Assembly (NCBI GenBank): GCA_947168865.1
Contig: CAMVNN010000002.1
Location: 1 to 64,000, forward strand
Source: an uncultured Bacillota bacterium
GTDB taxonomy: Bacteria > Bacillota_I > Bacilli_A > RF39 > UBA660
Direction of reading: 5' to 3'
DNA: 64,000 nucleotides
Numbering within the stretch: position 1 is the stretch's first letter; each line of letters begins with the position of its first letter. The notes under the pieces were generated by a model, which saw nothing but the letters and a program-made list of their open reading frames with translations, was not told where the DNA came from and searched no databases. This document shows, piece after piece, positions 9,513 to 18,123 of this stretch. The position numbers were made by a program, and so were the translations under genes.

Positions 9513-10391
9513 TTAATGATGATGGTGATGATGCTCAGTATGCACATCAATATGACACTCTTTATCATCACATGCTTCATCTTCTGTTTCCAATATTGCA
9601 TGACATATATTATGTTCTTCTAATTCTTCTCTTATCTCTTTTTTTATTTCCTTTATATCATCTTTAGTTACAATATGCATAGTTGCAAAATTATTATATC
9701 CATCAATACTCCAAATATGAATATGATGAATATCATCTACTCCTTCAATCTTAAGCAAATGTTTCTTTAATTTATCAATATCAATATCATTAGGTGTTTT
9801 TTCTAGAAATAAATCTAATACAATTTTCAAGTTTTTAATTGAATGAATCAATATAAATAAGGCTACTAAAATAGACATTATTGGATCAATTATTTTAATA
9901 TCTGTAAAATTCATAATAATTGCTCCAATTAAAACAACTACCCATCCTAATACGTCTTCAAGCATATGTAAATTTACAGCTTTTTGATTAATTGAGTCAC
10001 CTTCACGAGTAACATAAGCTGCTATGAAGTTTAAAATAACTCCTACAATCGCGAATATAATCATCCCAGAGTAATTTACTTCAACTGGAGTAATTATTCT
10101 CTTAACGGCACTTATTATTACTAGAATTGATCCAACTAATAATATAGTTGTCGTGATAACTCCACCCAAAACAGAATATCTAGTATAACCATATGTATAC
10201 TTTTTATCAGCTTTTCTCTTGCTCTTTTTTTCTAAAAAATATGATATTCCAATTGATAAAGCATCTCCCAAGTCATGAATAGCATCCGATAAAATGGCAA
10301 CAGAATTTGTAAAAATGCCACCAAAGAATTCAAATATTGAAAATGTAATATTTAGTAAGAATGCAATTAAAATGTTTTTCTCAGTTTTCAT
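9513..10391 (-). CDS. CDF family metal cation efflux protein with natural C-terminal His tail
   Basis: The 292-residue cation diffusion facilitator has six predicted membrane helices. Helix II carries SDAIHDLGDAL (a transport-site HxxxD) and helix V carries HMLEDVLGWV (second HxxxD). The cytoplasmic metal-binding ferredoxin-like domain contains VDDIHHIHIWSIDG. The HxxxD pattern in both helices fits the zinc-transporting branch. The protein ends with a cysteine-bearing segment (CDDKECHID) and then six consecutive histidines, probably a metal-buffering tail. The start follows AGGTGAT. Confidence 0.92.
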   Translation of the reverse strand: MKTEKNILIAFLLNITFSIFEFFGGIFTNSVAILSDAIHDLGDALSIGISYFLEKKSKRKADKKYTYGYTRYSVLGGVITTTILLVGSILVIISAVKRIITPVEVNYSGMIIFAIVGVILNFIAAYVTREGDSINQKAVNLHMLEDVLGWVVVLIGAIIMNFTDIKIIDPIMSILVALFILIHSIKNLKIVLDLFLEKTPNDIDIDKLKKHLLKIEGVDDIHHIHIWSIDGYNNFATMHIVTKDDIKEIKKEIREELEEHNICHAILETEDEACDDKECHIDVHTEHHHHHH

Positions 10392-10431
10392 ATTATCACC
10401 TAATTAAATTTTAACACGAATTTTAATATAA

Positions 10432-10461
10432 AAGAAACTTTTATCTTCTAAAAAGTTTCTT
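10432..10461 (-). terminator. Intrinsic terminator after the GNAT gene
   Basis: The stem AAGAAACTT/AAGTTTCTT overlaps the end of the acetyltransferase gene, with an AT-rich tail on the minus strand. Confidence 0.65.
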
Positions 10462-10905
10462 TTTTTGTTTTAAAATGTATAATCCATTTCCTGTTTCTTT
10501 ATCCTCATCAACCTTTTTAAATCCAAGGCCAAGGAGCATTCCTTTTGAAGCTTCATTATAATTCATAGCATGTGCCACAACATCAACTTTTTCTTTTGCT
10601 GCCATATCCATAACCTGTTTCATCATCATTTTGCCAGCACCTTTATGCTGATATTCCTTTTTCACAGCTATCTGATATATATAATAACCATTTCTTATTT
10701 TGACAACTGAATTATAGCCAATTGGATTTTCTTTATCAAAAGCAACTAAAAGAATATCTGATTCATATGTTAAATTTGAAAAGTTTAATGTGCCTCCATT
10801 TTCTCTTAGGTTTTCACTTGTTATATTTGCTTCAAGATAATCACAAATTGGAATAAAAGTTTCCATATTTCTATCTAATGATTTTATTTCATAATGTTCA
10901 TTCAT
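10441..10905 (-). CDS. GNAT family N-acetyltransferase
   Basis: This 154-residue protein has the GNAT acetyl-CoA-binding core: YIYQIAVKKEYQHKGAGKMMMKQVM is motif A (pyrophosphate loop QHKGAG), and EASKGMLLGLGFKKV is motif B. The start at 10905 is preferred because GTGGTGA precedes it; an upstream in-frame ATG adds 17 residues that overlap the promoter region and lack a ribosome site. The substrate is unknown. It diverges from the NRPS-like operon starting at 11087, and nothing links the two functionally. Confidence 0.85.
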   Translation of the reverse strand: MNEHYEIKSLDRNMETFIPICDYLEANITSENLRENGGTLNFSNLTYESDILLVAFDKENPIGYNSVVKIRNGYYIYQIAVKKEYQHKGAGKMMMKQVMDMAAKEKVDVVAHAMNYNEASKGMLLGLGFKKVDEDKETGNGLYILKQKKKLFRR

Positions 10906-11086
10906 ATTTTTTTCACCACTATTTAAAGTATAACAAAAGTAACTAAAAAAATCCACTTCATTCCTATAATGTAAACTTTATAAAAATTACTTATAGTTAA
11001 TATAGATTTTTAATATTAGTTTTATTTCAATTTTTATTTTACTATATAGTTGAAATTAAATTTATTTTGATGAGTGAGGTGTTATT

Positions 11087-14000
11087 ATGAAAAAGTGTGA
11101 AATTGCTTTTAATGAATACATTGATTCATTGAGCAAGAAAGAAAGTTTCACGAAAGTATATGCAAACAAGAACGAGAAAGATTTGAAATTTAGTACTCTA
11201 GAGGTGCTTCCCAAACAAAGAGTTAAATCTTTAAATGATTTTGCATTAAAAAACAATACTAATTTAAATAATACGTTATTATTGATATTTGCTTATGATT
11301 TATCAGCTTATTCAGGGACTGAAGACATTTTGTTCTTATCAAACATTGATGACAATTATTATCCGTTTTATTTAAATACTAACTGTAAAAATATCTTAAA
11401 GGAAATAAACAAAGTCAACAATATAATTAAAAATTATTCGAAAGAATTATTAACTATCCAAGATAATATATTAGAAAAAGACAATATTATTAAGTTTAGT
11501 TTCAACAACAAATCTAATAATCAAAACTATGATATTGAATTCATGGTTGATGATAATTTGAATATCAAAATAAATTATAATAGTTCAAAATACACGGAAA
11601 GGCTTATCAAAAATATTCTTGATTCGTTCTATTTAATAATAAATTCTTTAATGAAATACAATGATTTAAATAGAATTAAATATCTAACAAAAAAAGATTT
11701 GAATCTATTAAAAAGAATAAATAACAATCAAATTGAAATAGATGAAAAAAACATTCCAACGATGTTTAAAAAACAAGTTTTGAAAAACAAAAACAAATAT
11801 GCTGTTATTGATAGTAATATCAAAATTACTTATGAGGAATTAGATAAACTATCAAACAAAGTTGCTAACAAATTATTAGATGAAAAAATAGATTTTGAAG
11901 ATATCGTAATGATTATGTTAAATAGATCTGTTTATTCACCTGTTAGCAGAATTGGGGTCATTAAAAGTGGTGGTGCTTTTCTAAATGTTCTTCCTGACTA
12001 TCCTCTTGATCGTATTAAATATATCTTGGAAGATATCAAGTCAAAATATATTATAACGACTCATAAAATTTATAATGATCGCTCTGATATTTTCACCAAA
12101 TACAATGGAAAAACTATTTTCTTGGAAGACATATTAGAAGATGGTAATGATGGCGAAATAAAATTGAATATTTCAAAGAAAAATCTGTGTTACACAATCT
12201 TTACATCTGGTTCTACTGGTAAACCTAAGGGTGTACAAATTAACCATGGAAATTTGATTAATTATTGCCATGTTAATAAATATAACTATGAAGCTAAAAC
12301 TATTACTGAAGGAATTAATGCTTCGATTGCACTAGCATCGTTAACATTCGATGTTTCAATTTTAGAAGAATTTATTCCCCTATTAAATGGTGGAACTGTT
12401 GTTATAGCAAATGAAGATGAAATATTTAATCCACTTAAACTTGCTAATCTAATTAAAAATAATGGTGTTGAAGCTATTACTTGTACTCCTTCATTCATAA
12501 ATAGCATCATCGATATTGATGAAATAAAAAGAGCTATGAAGAATTTTAAAGTTTTCAATATTGGAGCTGAGAGCTTTCCTCAAGGATTATTTAATAGATT
12601 AAAAAGCATTTCTAAAAATGCCAGAATATATAATGGATATGGTCCAACCGAAACAACAATTGGTTGTACATTTAAAAAACTTGAAAGTGATGAAAATATC
12701 ACAATTGGGAAAGCAATGGCTAATACTGAAATTTATATGGTTAATAAGAAACATCAAATTCTTCCTATCGATGTTCCTGGAGAACTCGCGATTATTGGAA
12801 ACGGAGTTTCTAGAGGCTACTTAAATTTGCCCAAATTAAACAAAGAAAGATTCGTTAAGATTAATGGTAAAAGAGCTTATTTAAGCGGAGACTTTGCTAA
12901 GTGGAATAGTAATGGTGAAATTGAATTTCTAGGTAGAATTGATAATCAGATTAAAATAAATGGCTATCGTATTGAATTATCTGAAATTGAAGAAGTAATT
13001 AATAGTTATAAAAACATTAATACTTGTGTTGCTAAAGTAATCGAGAATGAAAGTGAAAAATATATATGTGCTTATTTTTTAGCTAATGAAATAGTAAATA
13101 TTGATAATTTAAAATCATATATATCTAAACATATTCCAGAATATATGATTCCAAAGAAGTTTATGCAATTAAAGGAATTTCCACTCAATACTAATGGCAA
13201 AATTGATAGAAAAATGCTTCCTATTCCTGAAATTGATAATAAAGCTTATGTTGAACCTGAAACGGCTTTAGAAAAAGGATTATGTGAAATTGTTAAAAAT
13301 GTTCTAAAAAAAGAAAAAATAAGTACAACTGACAATTTCTTCGATATTGGTGGTAATTCATTAAATGTTATGAAATTAATTACTAAAGCTAACAACAATG
13401 GAATAGTCATTGAATATAAAGATATTTTTAACTATCCTATCATTGGAGATCTTGCTAATTATTTAACAAATCGTGAAAACAAAAATAATGATTTGAAATT
13501 TGATTATGAGAAAGTCAATAACATTATCAAAAATAATACCTTATCCGAATTAATTAAAGATGAAAGAAAACACGAAAAAATATTAAACAATATCATTATA
13601 TCCGGAGGAACAGGATTTCTAGGTGTTCATATCATCCATGAATTACTCATGAGTAATGACTATTCTACTTCAAAAATATATGCAATTATCAGAAAAGGAC
13701 GATTTAAAAGTGTCGAAGAACGCATAAATTACGTATTTGATTACTACTTTAAGGAAAACTTTGAAGAATATAAGGATAGAGTTATTCTTATTGAAGGAGA
13801 CATTACTGATAAAGAAACATTCATGAAATTTCGTGATTATAAAATTGATGCTTTTATTAATTGTGCAGCTTTAGTTAAATACTATGATGCGAAAAATCAA
13901 ATTGAGAAAGTAAATGTTGAAGGTGTTAAAAATATCATTGATTATTGCATTAAAAATGATGTAATGCTCGTTCAAATTTCAACTACTAGTGTTGGAGGAG

Positions 14001-14683
14001 CTAAGAATTTAAAAGAAAACAACTATAAATTTGAAGAAAATATTTTATATTTTGGCCAAAATTTAGAAAATAAATATGCCAAAACAAAATTTGAAGCCGA
14101 AGAAAATATCATTAGTAATATCCCTAGTGGTTTAAAAACAAAAATAATCAGAGTTGGCAATTTAATGCCAAGATATGATGATTGCCAATTTCAGATAAAT
14201 TACAATGATAATGGATTCATGAATATGTTAAAAGCTTTTGTTCTCTTAAAATGTATTCCAATTAGTTTATTTGTTCAAAATATTGAATTATCGCCTGTTG
14301 ATCAAACAGCAAAGTCAATTTTGAAATTAATGAAGAATGATGATAATTTTAACTTATATCACTCATTTAATAACAACAGTATTTATTACTATGATATAGT
14401 TCATGCAATGAAGGAATATGGGTTTGATATTAGAATCGTACCTGATGAAGAATTTAATAAAATTCTAGATGAAAAAATAAATAACAGTGGAAATGTTGAA
14501 CAATTTATTGGTCTTTATGCCGATTTAACTTCTGATAAAAATTTACAAGAAGTTGATGCTAAAAATGTGTTTACAACTGAACTACTCTATTCTCTCGGAT
14601 TCAAATGGCCACTTATAACAAATGACTATTTAAAAAACGTTTTTAAAAAATTAGATGATTTAAAATATTTCAAAGAAATATGA
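11087..14683 (+). CDS. Single-module NRPS-like reductase: partial C, A, carrier, thioester reductase
   Basis: The protein has 1198 residues. Residues 1-235 resemble only the C-terminal half of a condensation domain ([18 protein letters not shown]); no HHxxxDG active site exists anywhere. The adenylation domain (about 240-715) has [10 protein letters not shown] near 373, FDVS with Asp422, YGPTETT and the catalytic Lys705 in NGKIDRK. The carrier domain has FDIGGNS with Ser758 for phosphopantetheine. The terminal reductase (about 830-1198) has GGTGFLG at 840-846 and YAKTK with Tyr997 and Lys1001. Known enzymes with this order activate an amino acid and release it as an aldehyde, as in fungal aminoadipate reductase (also half-C/A/carrier/reductase) and gut peptide-aldehyde synthetases. 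The substrate is unknown. The gene is followed by lysS and a PPTase. The start follows GTGAGGTG. Confidence 0.9.
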   Translation: MKKCEIAFNEYIDSLSKKESFTKVYANKNEKDLKFSTLEVLPKQRVKSLNDFALKNNTNLNNTLLLIFAYDLSAYSGTEDILFLSNIDDNYYPFYLNTNCKNILKEINKVNNIIKNYSKELLTIQDNILEKDNIIKFSFNNKSNNQNYDIEFMVDDNLNIKINYNSSKYTERLIKNILDSFYLIINSLMKYNDLNRIKYLTKKDLNLLKRINNNQIEIDEKNIPTMFKKQVLKNKNKYAVIDSNIKITYEELDKLSNKVANKLLDEKIDFEDIVMIMLNRSVYSPVSRIGVIKSGGAFLNVLPDYPLDRIKYILEDIKSKYIITTHKIYNDRSDIFTKYNGKTIFLEDILEDGNDGEIKLNISKKNLCYTIFTSGSTGKPKGVQINHGNLINYCHVNKYNYEAKTITEGINASIALASLTFDVSILEEFIPLLNGGTVVIANEDEIFNPLKLANLIKNNGVEAITCTPSFINSIIDIDEIKRAMKNFKVFNIGAESFPQGLFNRLKSISKNARIYNGYGPTETTIGCTFKKLESDENITIGKAMANTEIYMVNKKHQILPIDVPGELAIIGNGVSRGYLNLPKLNKERFVKINGKRAYLSGDFAKWNSNGEIEFLGRIDNQIKINGYRIELSEIEEVINSYKNINTCVAKVIENESEKYICAYFLANEIVNIDNLKSYISKHIPEYMIPKKFMQLKEFPLNTNGKIDRKMLPIPEIDNKAYVEPETALEKGLCEIVKNVLKKEKISTTDNFFDIGGNSLNVMKLITKANNNGIVIEYKDIFNYPIIGDLANYLTNRENKNNDLKFDYEKVNNIIKNNTLSELIKDERKHEKILNNIIISGGTGFLGVHIIHELLMSNDYSTSKIYAIIRKGRFKSVEERINYVFDYYFKENFEEYKDRVILIEGDITDKETFMKFRDYKIDAFINCAALVKYYDAKNQIEKVNVEGVKNIIDYCIKNDVMLVQISTTSVGGAKNLKENNYKFEENILYFGQNLENKYAKTKFEAEENIISNIPSGLKTKIIRVGNLMPRYDDCQFQINYNDNGFMNMLKAFVLLKCIPISLFVQNIELSPVDQTAKSILKLMKNDDNFNLYHSFNNNSIYYYDIVHAMKEYGFDIRIVPDEEFNKILDEKINNSGNVEQFIGLYADLTSDKNLQEVDAKNVFTTELLYSLGFKWPLITNDYLKNVFKKLDDLKYFKEI

Positions 14684-14696
14684 AAGGATGAAAAAT

Positions 14697-16178
14697 ATGA
14701 ATGAAAATCAAAATGATGTAAATGAACTTATAAAAACAAGAAGAGAAAAACTAGAAAATTTGCGAAAGAATAATAAAGATCCATTCAAAATAACCAAATT
14801 TAATCGTACTCATACTTCTAGTGATGTCAAAGACAATTTTGACGAACTAGAAAATAAAGATGTCACAATTGCTGGAAGAATTATGGGTAAAAGAATTATG
14901 GGAAAAGCTTCTTTCTGCACTATTCAAGATATGCAAGGAACAATCCAATCTTATATTAGTATCAATGAAATTGGCGAAGAAAATTACAATGATTTCAAAG
15001 CTTATGATATTGGAGATATTATTGGAATAACTGGATTTGTTTTTAAAACTAAGACTGGCGAAATATCAGTTCATGCGAAAGTTGTAACGTTACTTTCAAA
15101 ATCATTAATGCCACTTCCAGAAAAATTCCATGGTTTAAAGGATAAAGAACTTCGTTATCGCCAAAGATATATTGATTTAATTGTTAATCCTGAAGTTAAA
15201 AATACTTTTATTCAAAGAAGTTTAATAATTAAAGAACTTAGAAATATTCTTGATAGTAAAGGTTATCTTGAAGTTGAAACTCCTATTTTAAATACAATTT
15301 CTACAGGAGATGCAGCAAGACCATTCATCACTCATCATAATACGATGGATATGGATATGTACTTAAGAATCGCACCAGAACTTAATTTAAAAAGAATAAT
15401 TGTTGGGGGCTTTGATAAAGTATATGAAATTGGGAGATTGTTCCGTAATGAAGGAATGGATTATAAGCATAATCCAGAATTTACTAATATAGAGCTCTAC
15501 TCTGCTTATGAAGATTATAATGATATGATGAATATAACAGAAGAAATTATTTCGACTATTGCAAGAAAAGTATTAGGTAAAACCAATATTACTTATCAAG
15601 GTGTTGAAATTAATCTAGAACCATCGTGGAAAAGAATTAGTATGATTGATGCAATTAAAGAAGTAACTGGTATTGATTTTAATAAAATTAAGACTGATAG
15701 AAGAGCTTTACAATTAGCTGATAAACACGAGATTTATCTTGAAGAAACAAAAAGAACTCGTGGTAATGTTATTAATGCTTTCTTTGAAGAGTATGTTGAA
15801 GAAACATTGATTCAACCAACATTTATAATTGATTATCCAGTTGAAATATCACCACTTACAAAAAGAAAACCTAGTGATCCAAGATTAGTTGAAAGGTTTG
15901 AACTATTCATTGGTGGAAGAGAATATGCAAATGCTTACTCTGAACTCAATGATCCAATTGATCAATATGAAAGATTTTTAAAACAAGTTGAAGCCAAGAA
16001 AGCCGGTGATTTAGAAGCTGGTGAAATGGATGAAGACTATGTTCATGCCCTTGAAATTGGACTTCCACCAACAGGAGGCCTTGGAATTGGCCTTGATCGT
16101 TTAATTATGCTATTAACCGATAGTCAATCAATAAGAGATATTTTGTTCTTCCCTACAATGAGAAAAACAAATGAATAA
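14697..16178 (+). CDS. lysS: Lysyl-tRNA synthetase, class II
   Basis: This 493-residue LysRS has an N-terminal OB-fold anticodon-binding domain (about residues 55-150) and a class II catalytic core: motif 2 is [19 protein letters not shown] and motif 3 is [13 protein letters not shown]. Pocket residues of E. coli LysRS are matched, including Glu in RIAPEL and Asn/Glu in ANAYSELND (Tyr replaces Phe, as in many Bacilli). One departure is the near-universal loop GGAxARPF, which here reads TGDAARPF. The start at 14697 is chosen over 14688 because AAAGG directly abuts the earlier ATG. The gene lies 13 bases after the NRPS-like gene and overlaps the PPTase gene, so it belongs to that operon. It may be the only LysRS or a dedicated second copy. 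Confidence 0.95.
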   Translation: MNENQNDVNELIKTRREKLENLRKNNKDPFKITKFNRTHTSSDVKDNFDELENKDVTIAGRIMGKRIMGKASFCTIQDMQGTIQSYISINEIGEENYNDFKAYDIGDIIGITGFVFKTKTGEISVHAKVVTLLSKSLMPLPEKFHGLKDKELRYRQRYIDLIVNPEVKNTFIQRSLIIKELRNILDSKGYLEVETPILNTISTGDAARPFITHHNTMDMDMYLRIAPELNLKRIIVGGFDKVYEIGRLFRNEGMDYKHNPEFTNIELYSAYEDYNDMMNITEEIISTIARKVLGKTNITYQGVEINLEPSWKRISMIDAIKEVTGIDFNKIKTDRRALQLADKHEIYLEETKRTRGNVINAFFEEYVEETLIQPTFIIDYPVEISPLTKRKPSDPRLVERFELFIGGREYANAYSELNDPIDQYERFLKQVEAKKAGDLEAGEMDEDYVHALEIGLPPTGGLGIGLDRLIMLLTDSQSIRDILFFPTMRKTNE

Positions 16179-16776
16179 AATAGATGTTTATTTAGTTAAT
16201 TATAATGAACTGAATTTTAAAGAAAACTATAAAAAATACTTTAAATACTTGAATGACGAAGAACTAAATAGAATTAAAAAATATGAAAATAAATTTGATC
16301 AAATAAGGTCATTATTAGGTTTATTATTAATAAAATCTCTTGCTTCAGAAAAAAATATAAATCCAAACATAAAAAAAACAGAATATGGTAAACCATATTT
16401 ACTAAATAGTGATTTGCATTTTAATATTTCACATGCAAACGAATGTGTTGCAGTTGGAATAAGTAACAATGATCTTGGTATTGATTTAGAGTATATTAAA
16501 AATGAAGATTATAATTTTTATAATGATTGGACAACAAGAGAATGCTTTTTTAAACTCATCGGTTTAGGTCTTATTATGTATAATGATGAATATAATATTG
16601 ATTATAAAAGAAGCATTATTAATTATAAGAAAAGCAACTATTCATTCACAAATTTAATCATTGATAAATATATGTTAAGTATATGTAGCAAGAATAAGTT
16701 TGAAGTTAAATTAAAGTATTTAACAAATTTAGATTTAATTAAATTATTAAATAATTTAAAACAAGTCATTTATTAA
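16171..16776 (+). CDS. Sfp-type 4'-phosphopantetheinyl transferase, compact
   Basis: The 201-residue enzyme carries the Sfp/Lys5 motifs. These are GKPYL, then [16 protein letters not shown], the Mg-binding acidic pair in GIDLE, and [15 protein letters not shown] (third acid and Lys). Sfp-type enzymes transfer phosphopantetheine from CoA to the carrier serine, and the obvious partner is Ser758 of the synthetase two genes upstream. The segment between GIDLE and WTTRE is about 11 residues, against roughly 40 in Bacillus Sfp, so the usual FsxxE loop is missing while the catalytic acids remain. The gene overlaps the lysS stop by 8 bases and ends in a strong terminator. Confidence 0.9.
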   Translation: MNKIDVYLVNYNELNFKENYKKYFKYLNDEELNRIKKYENKFDQIRSLLGLLLIKSLASEKNINPNIKKTEYGKPYLLNSDLHFNISHANECVAVGISNNDLGIDLEYIKNEDYNFYNDWTTRECFFKLIGLGLIMYNDEYNIDYKRSIINYKKSNYSFTNLIIDKYMLSICSKNKFEVKLKYLTNLDLIKLLNNLKQVIY

Positions 16777-16786
16777 TGACTTGTTT
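16759..16786 (+). terminator. Intrinsic terminator of the NRPS-lysS-PPTase operon
   Basis: A twelve-base-pair stem (AACAAGTCATT with loop TATT) starts within the PPTase coding end and is followed by a T-rich tail. Confidence 0.85.
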
Positions 16787-16828
16787 TATTTTTTAAATAA
16801 ATTTTAGTTTTTATTATTATAGTTTCAT

Positions 16829-17551
16829 TTAATTTTTTTCAAATTCTAATATTCTATCAAGTGTTTTAAAATCAATTGTTTGCTTAGCATCGCATAAGCT
16901 TTCATGTGGATTATAATGAACCTCTAAAAGTAGACCATCAGCTCCAGCTACTAATGATGCTTTAGCCATCGATTCTACCATATATGATTCTCCACTAGCA
17001 TGTGATGGATCAATAATAATTGGATAATTAGAATTTTTCTTTATATAAGGGATTGCTTGAATATCGAGTATGTTACGTGTCTCATCCGAGATAAAATTTC
17101 TTACTCCTCTTTCACATAAAATGATATTATTGTTGCCACCTAATTTTATATATTCTGCTGCAAGTAACCATTCTTTATAGGTTGCACTGAAACCTCTTTT
17201 TAAAATAACTGGAGTTTTAGTTCGACCAACTTCTTTTAAAAGTTCATAATTATACATATTTCTTGCACCTATTTGAATTATATCTATTTTATCTCCATAT
17301 TTTTTTACTTGCTCAATTGAAGTAAACTCCGTAACAATTTTAAGATCAAGTTCTTTCTTAATCTTTAAAAGCATTTCCATACCTTCTTCTCTAAGACCTT
17401 GAAAAGACTCTGGATTAGTTCTCATCTTAAAAGTTCCCGCTCTTAGATATTTTATTCCTCTTTTTTTTACTTCCAATGCTATTTTATATAATTCTTCATA
17501 ATTACCAAAAGTACATGGACCTGCAATAATCAACTTTTCTTTAAAATCCAT
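16829..17551 (-). CDS. 3-deoxy-7-phosphoheptulonate (DAHP) synthase, core type
   Basis: The 240-residue enzyme of the type I-beta DAHP synthase/KDO8P synthase family condenses phosphoenolpyruvate with erythrose-4-phosphate at the entry of the shikimate pathway. Diagnostic segments are IIAGPC at the N-terminus, LRAGTFKMRTNPESFQG (the DAHP-type KxRT..FQG signature), LKRGFSAT, CERGVRNF, IIDPSHASG and GLLLEVHY. Only the TIM-barrel core is present; the ferredoxin-like or chorismate mutase regulatory domain found in many relatives is absent, which suggests an enzyme not feedback-inhibited through such a domain. GAGGGAG precedes the ATG. It converges on the PPTase gene. Confidence 0.9.
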   Translation of the reverse strand: MDFKEKLIIAGPCTFGNYEELYKIALEVKKRGIKYLRAGTFKMRTNPESFQGLREEGMEMLLKIKKELDLKIVTEFTSIEQVKKYGDKIDIIQIGARNMYNYELLKEVGRTKTPVILKRGFSATYKEWLLAAEYIKLGGNNNIILCERGVRNFISDETRNILDIQAIPYIKKNSNYPIIIDPSHASGESYMVESMAKASLVAGADGLLLEVHYNPHESLCDAKQTIDFKTLDRILEFEKN

Positions 17552-17599
17552 ATCAGCACTCCCTCAACACAAATATATTTTAACATCATCAGATATATT

Positions 17600-17794
17600 T
17601 TATCTTATTTTATTATTAAAATTACATTGTAACATTTCTACATATAGCTTTTCATGTTCTTCTCTTGACATTAATACACCATTCCCTATCTTAATGGCTG
17701 GGCCATTAACTGAATGTGCTTTTTTTAATTTAAAAGCACCATTTTTTTCTAGCTCTTCAATGATTTTTCTAAAATCAGCACATAACTTTAACAT
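17600..17794 (-). CDS. Small hypothetical protein, 64 residues
   Basis: The ATG has a very strong ribosome-binding site (GGAGGG, six bases upstream), which supports a real gene. The product is charged and partly helical (FRKIIEELEKNGAFKLKKA), then has a GNGVLMSREEHEKLY segment. It has no membrane helix and no zinc motif, and I recognise no family. It lies downstream of the short transcript at 17850-17940, separated by that transcript's terminator, so readthrough could couple the two. Confidence 0.65.
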   Translation of the reverse strand: MLKLCADFRKIIEELEKNGAFKLKKAHSVNGPAIKIGNGVLMSREEHEKLYVEMLQCNFNNKIR

Positions 17795-17845
17795 GTTTTT
17801 CCCTCCGTGACGGTTAAATATTATATCACAAATTATTTTTTTCTA

Positions 17846-17870
17846 CAAAAAAAAGAGCTTTTAGCTCTTT
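17846..17870 (-). terminator. Terminator after the 20-residue mini-ORF
   Basis: The stem AAAGAGCT-AAA-AGCTCTTT followed by a run of T on the minus strand overlaps the stop of the mini-ORF. It lies about 50 bases before the 64-residue gene, a position suited to attenuation. Confidence 0.75.
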
Positions 17871-17923
17871 ACTCCAAATTCCTTTACTTTTTTTACTGCC
17901 ATTACTTGAGTCTTTCTATCCAT
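17861..17923 (-). CDS. Putative 20-residue peptide on its own short transcript
   Basis: Reading the minus strand, AGGATG precedes ATG 17923 by about nine bases. The frame encodes MDRKTQVMAVKKVKEFGVKS and then stops at TAA inside a terminator hairpin. A TATAAT box lies at 17946-17951. The peptide is basic and not hydrophobic, so it does not resemble a type I membrane toxin. It may be a leader peptide controlling readthrough into the 64-residue gene, or a free small protein. It is inferred from signals only. Confidence 0.45.
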   Translation of the reverse strand: MDRKTQVMAVKKVKEFGVKS

Positions 17924-17985
17924 AATAAGCATCCTATGGTTGTATATTATAAGACAAAAGGATGTATTTAAAACTGAAATTAATT

Positions 17986-18080
17986 AAAAAAAAGTGAGAC
18001 ACCTTTCGGTGCCTCTTCAGGGGGTTTTGGTTTGCACTCTCACTAATCGTCGTAAGTAGTGCAAGCGTGTTTCACACGCC
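17986..18080 (-). ncRNA. Candidate stand-alone small RNA with C-rich loop
   Basis: On the minus strand a promoter (TTGACT, 17 bases, TATAAT) drives a roughly 95-base region with no open frame. It contains the hairpin GGCGTGTGAAACACGC, a longer hairpin closed by TTGCACT/AGTGCAA, an unpaired stretch AAACCAAAACCCCCTGAAG, and then a terminator (GAGGCACC-GAAA-GGTGTCTC plus eight T). It matches no RNA that I recognise (not SRP, 6S, tmRNA or RNase P). The C-rich unpaired stretch could pair with Shine-Dalgarno sequences. It lies just downstream of recG but has its own promoter. Confidence 0.65.
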
Positions 18081-18086
18081 ATTTTA

Positions 18087-18115
18087 ATTATAAATAAATT
18101 TGAACCAAAAGTCAA
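18087..18115 (-). promoter_or_regulatory. Consensus sigma-A promoter of the small RNA
   Basis: The -35 TTGACT (18110-18115) and -10 TATAAT (18087-18092) are separated by exactly 17 bases, with predicted initiation near 18080. Confidence 0.8.
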
Positions 18116-18123
18116 TTACCTTA

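Noticed and set aside
10906..11086. Clear promoter for the NRPS-like operon
   Set aside because: The 180-base AT-rich region must hold it, but I see no -35/-10 pair good enough to annotate; TATAGT near 11045 is the best -10 candidate, with no matching -35.
17986..18080. SRP RNA, 6S RNA, tmRNA or a known riboswitch
   Set aside because: None of the conserved cores (for example the SRP GGUCAGG/GGAAG tetraloop region) is present, and no regulated gene lies directly downstream.
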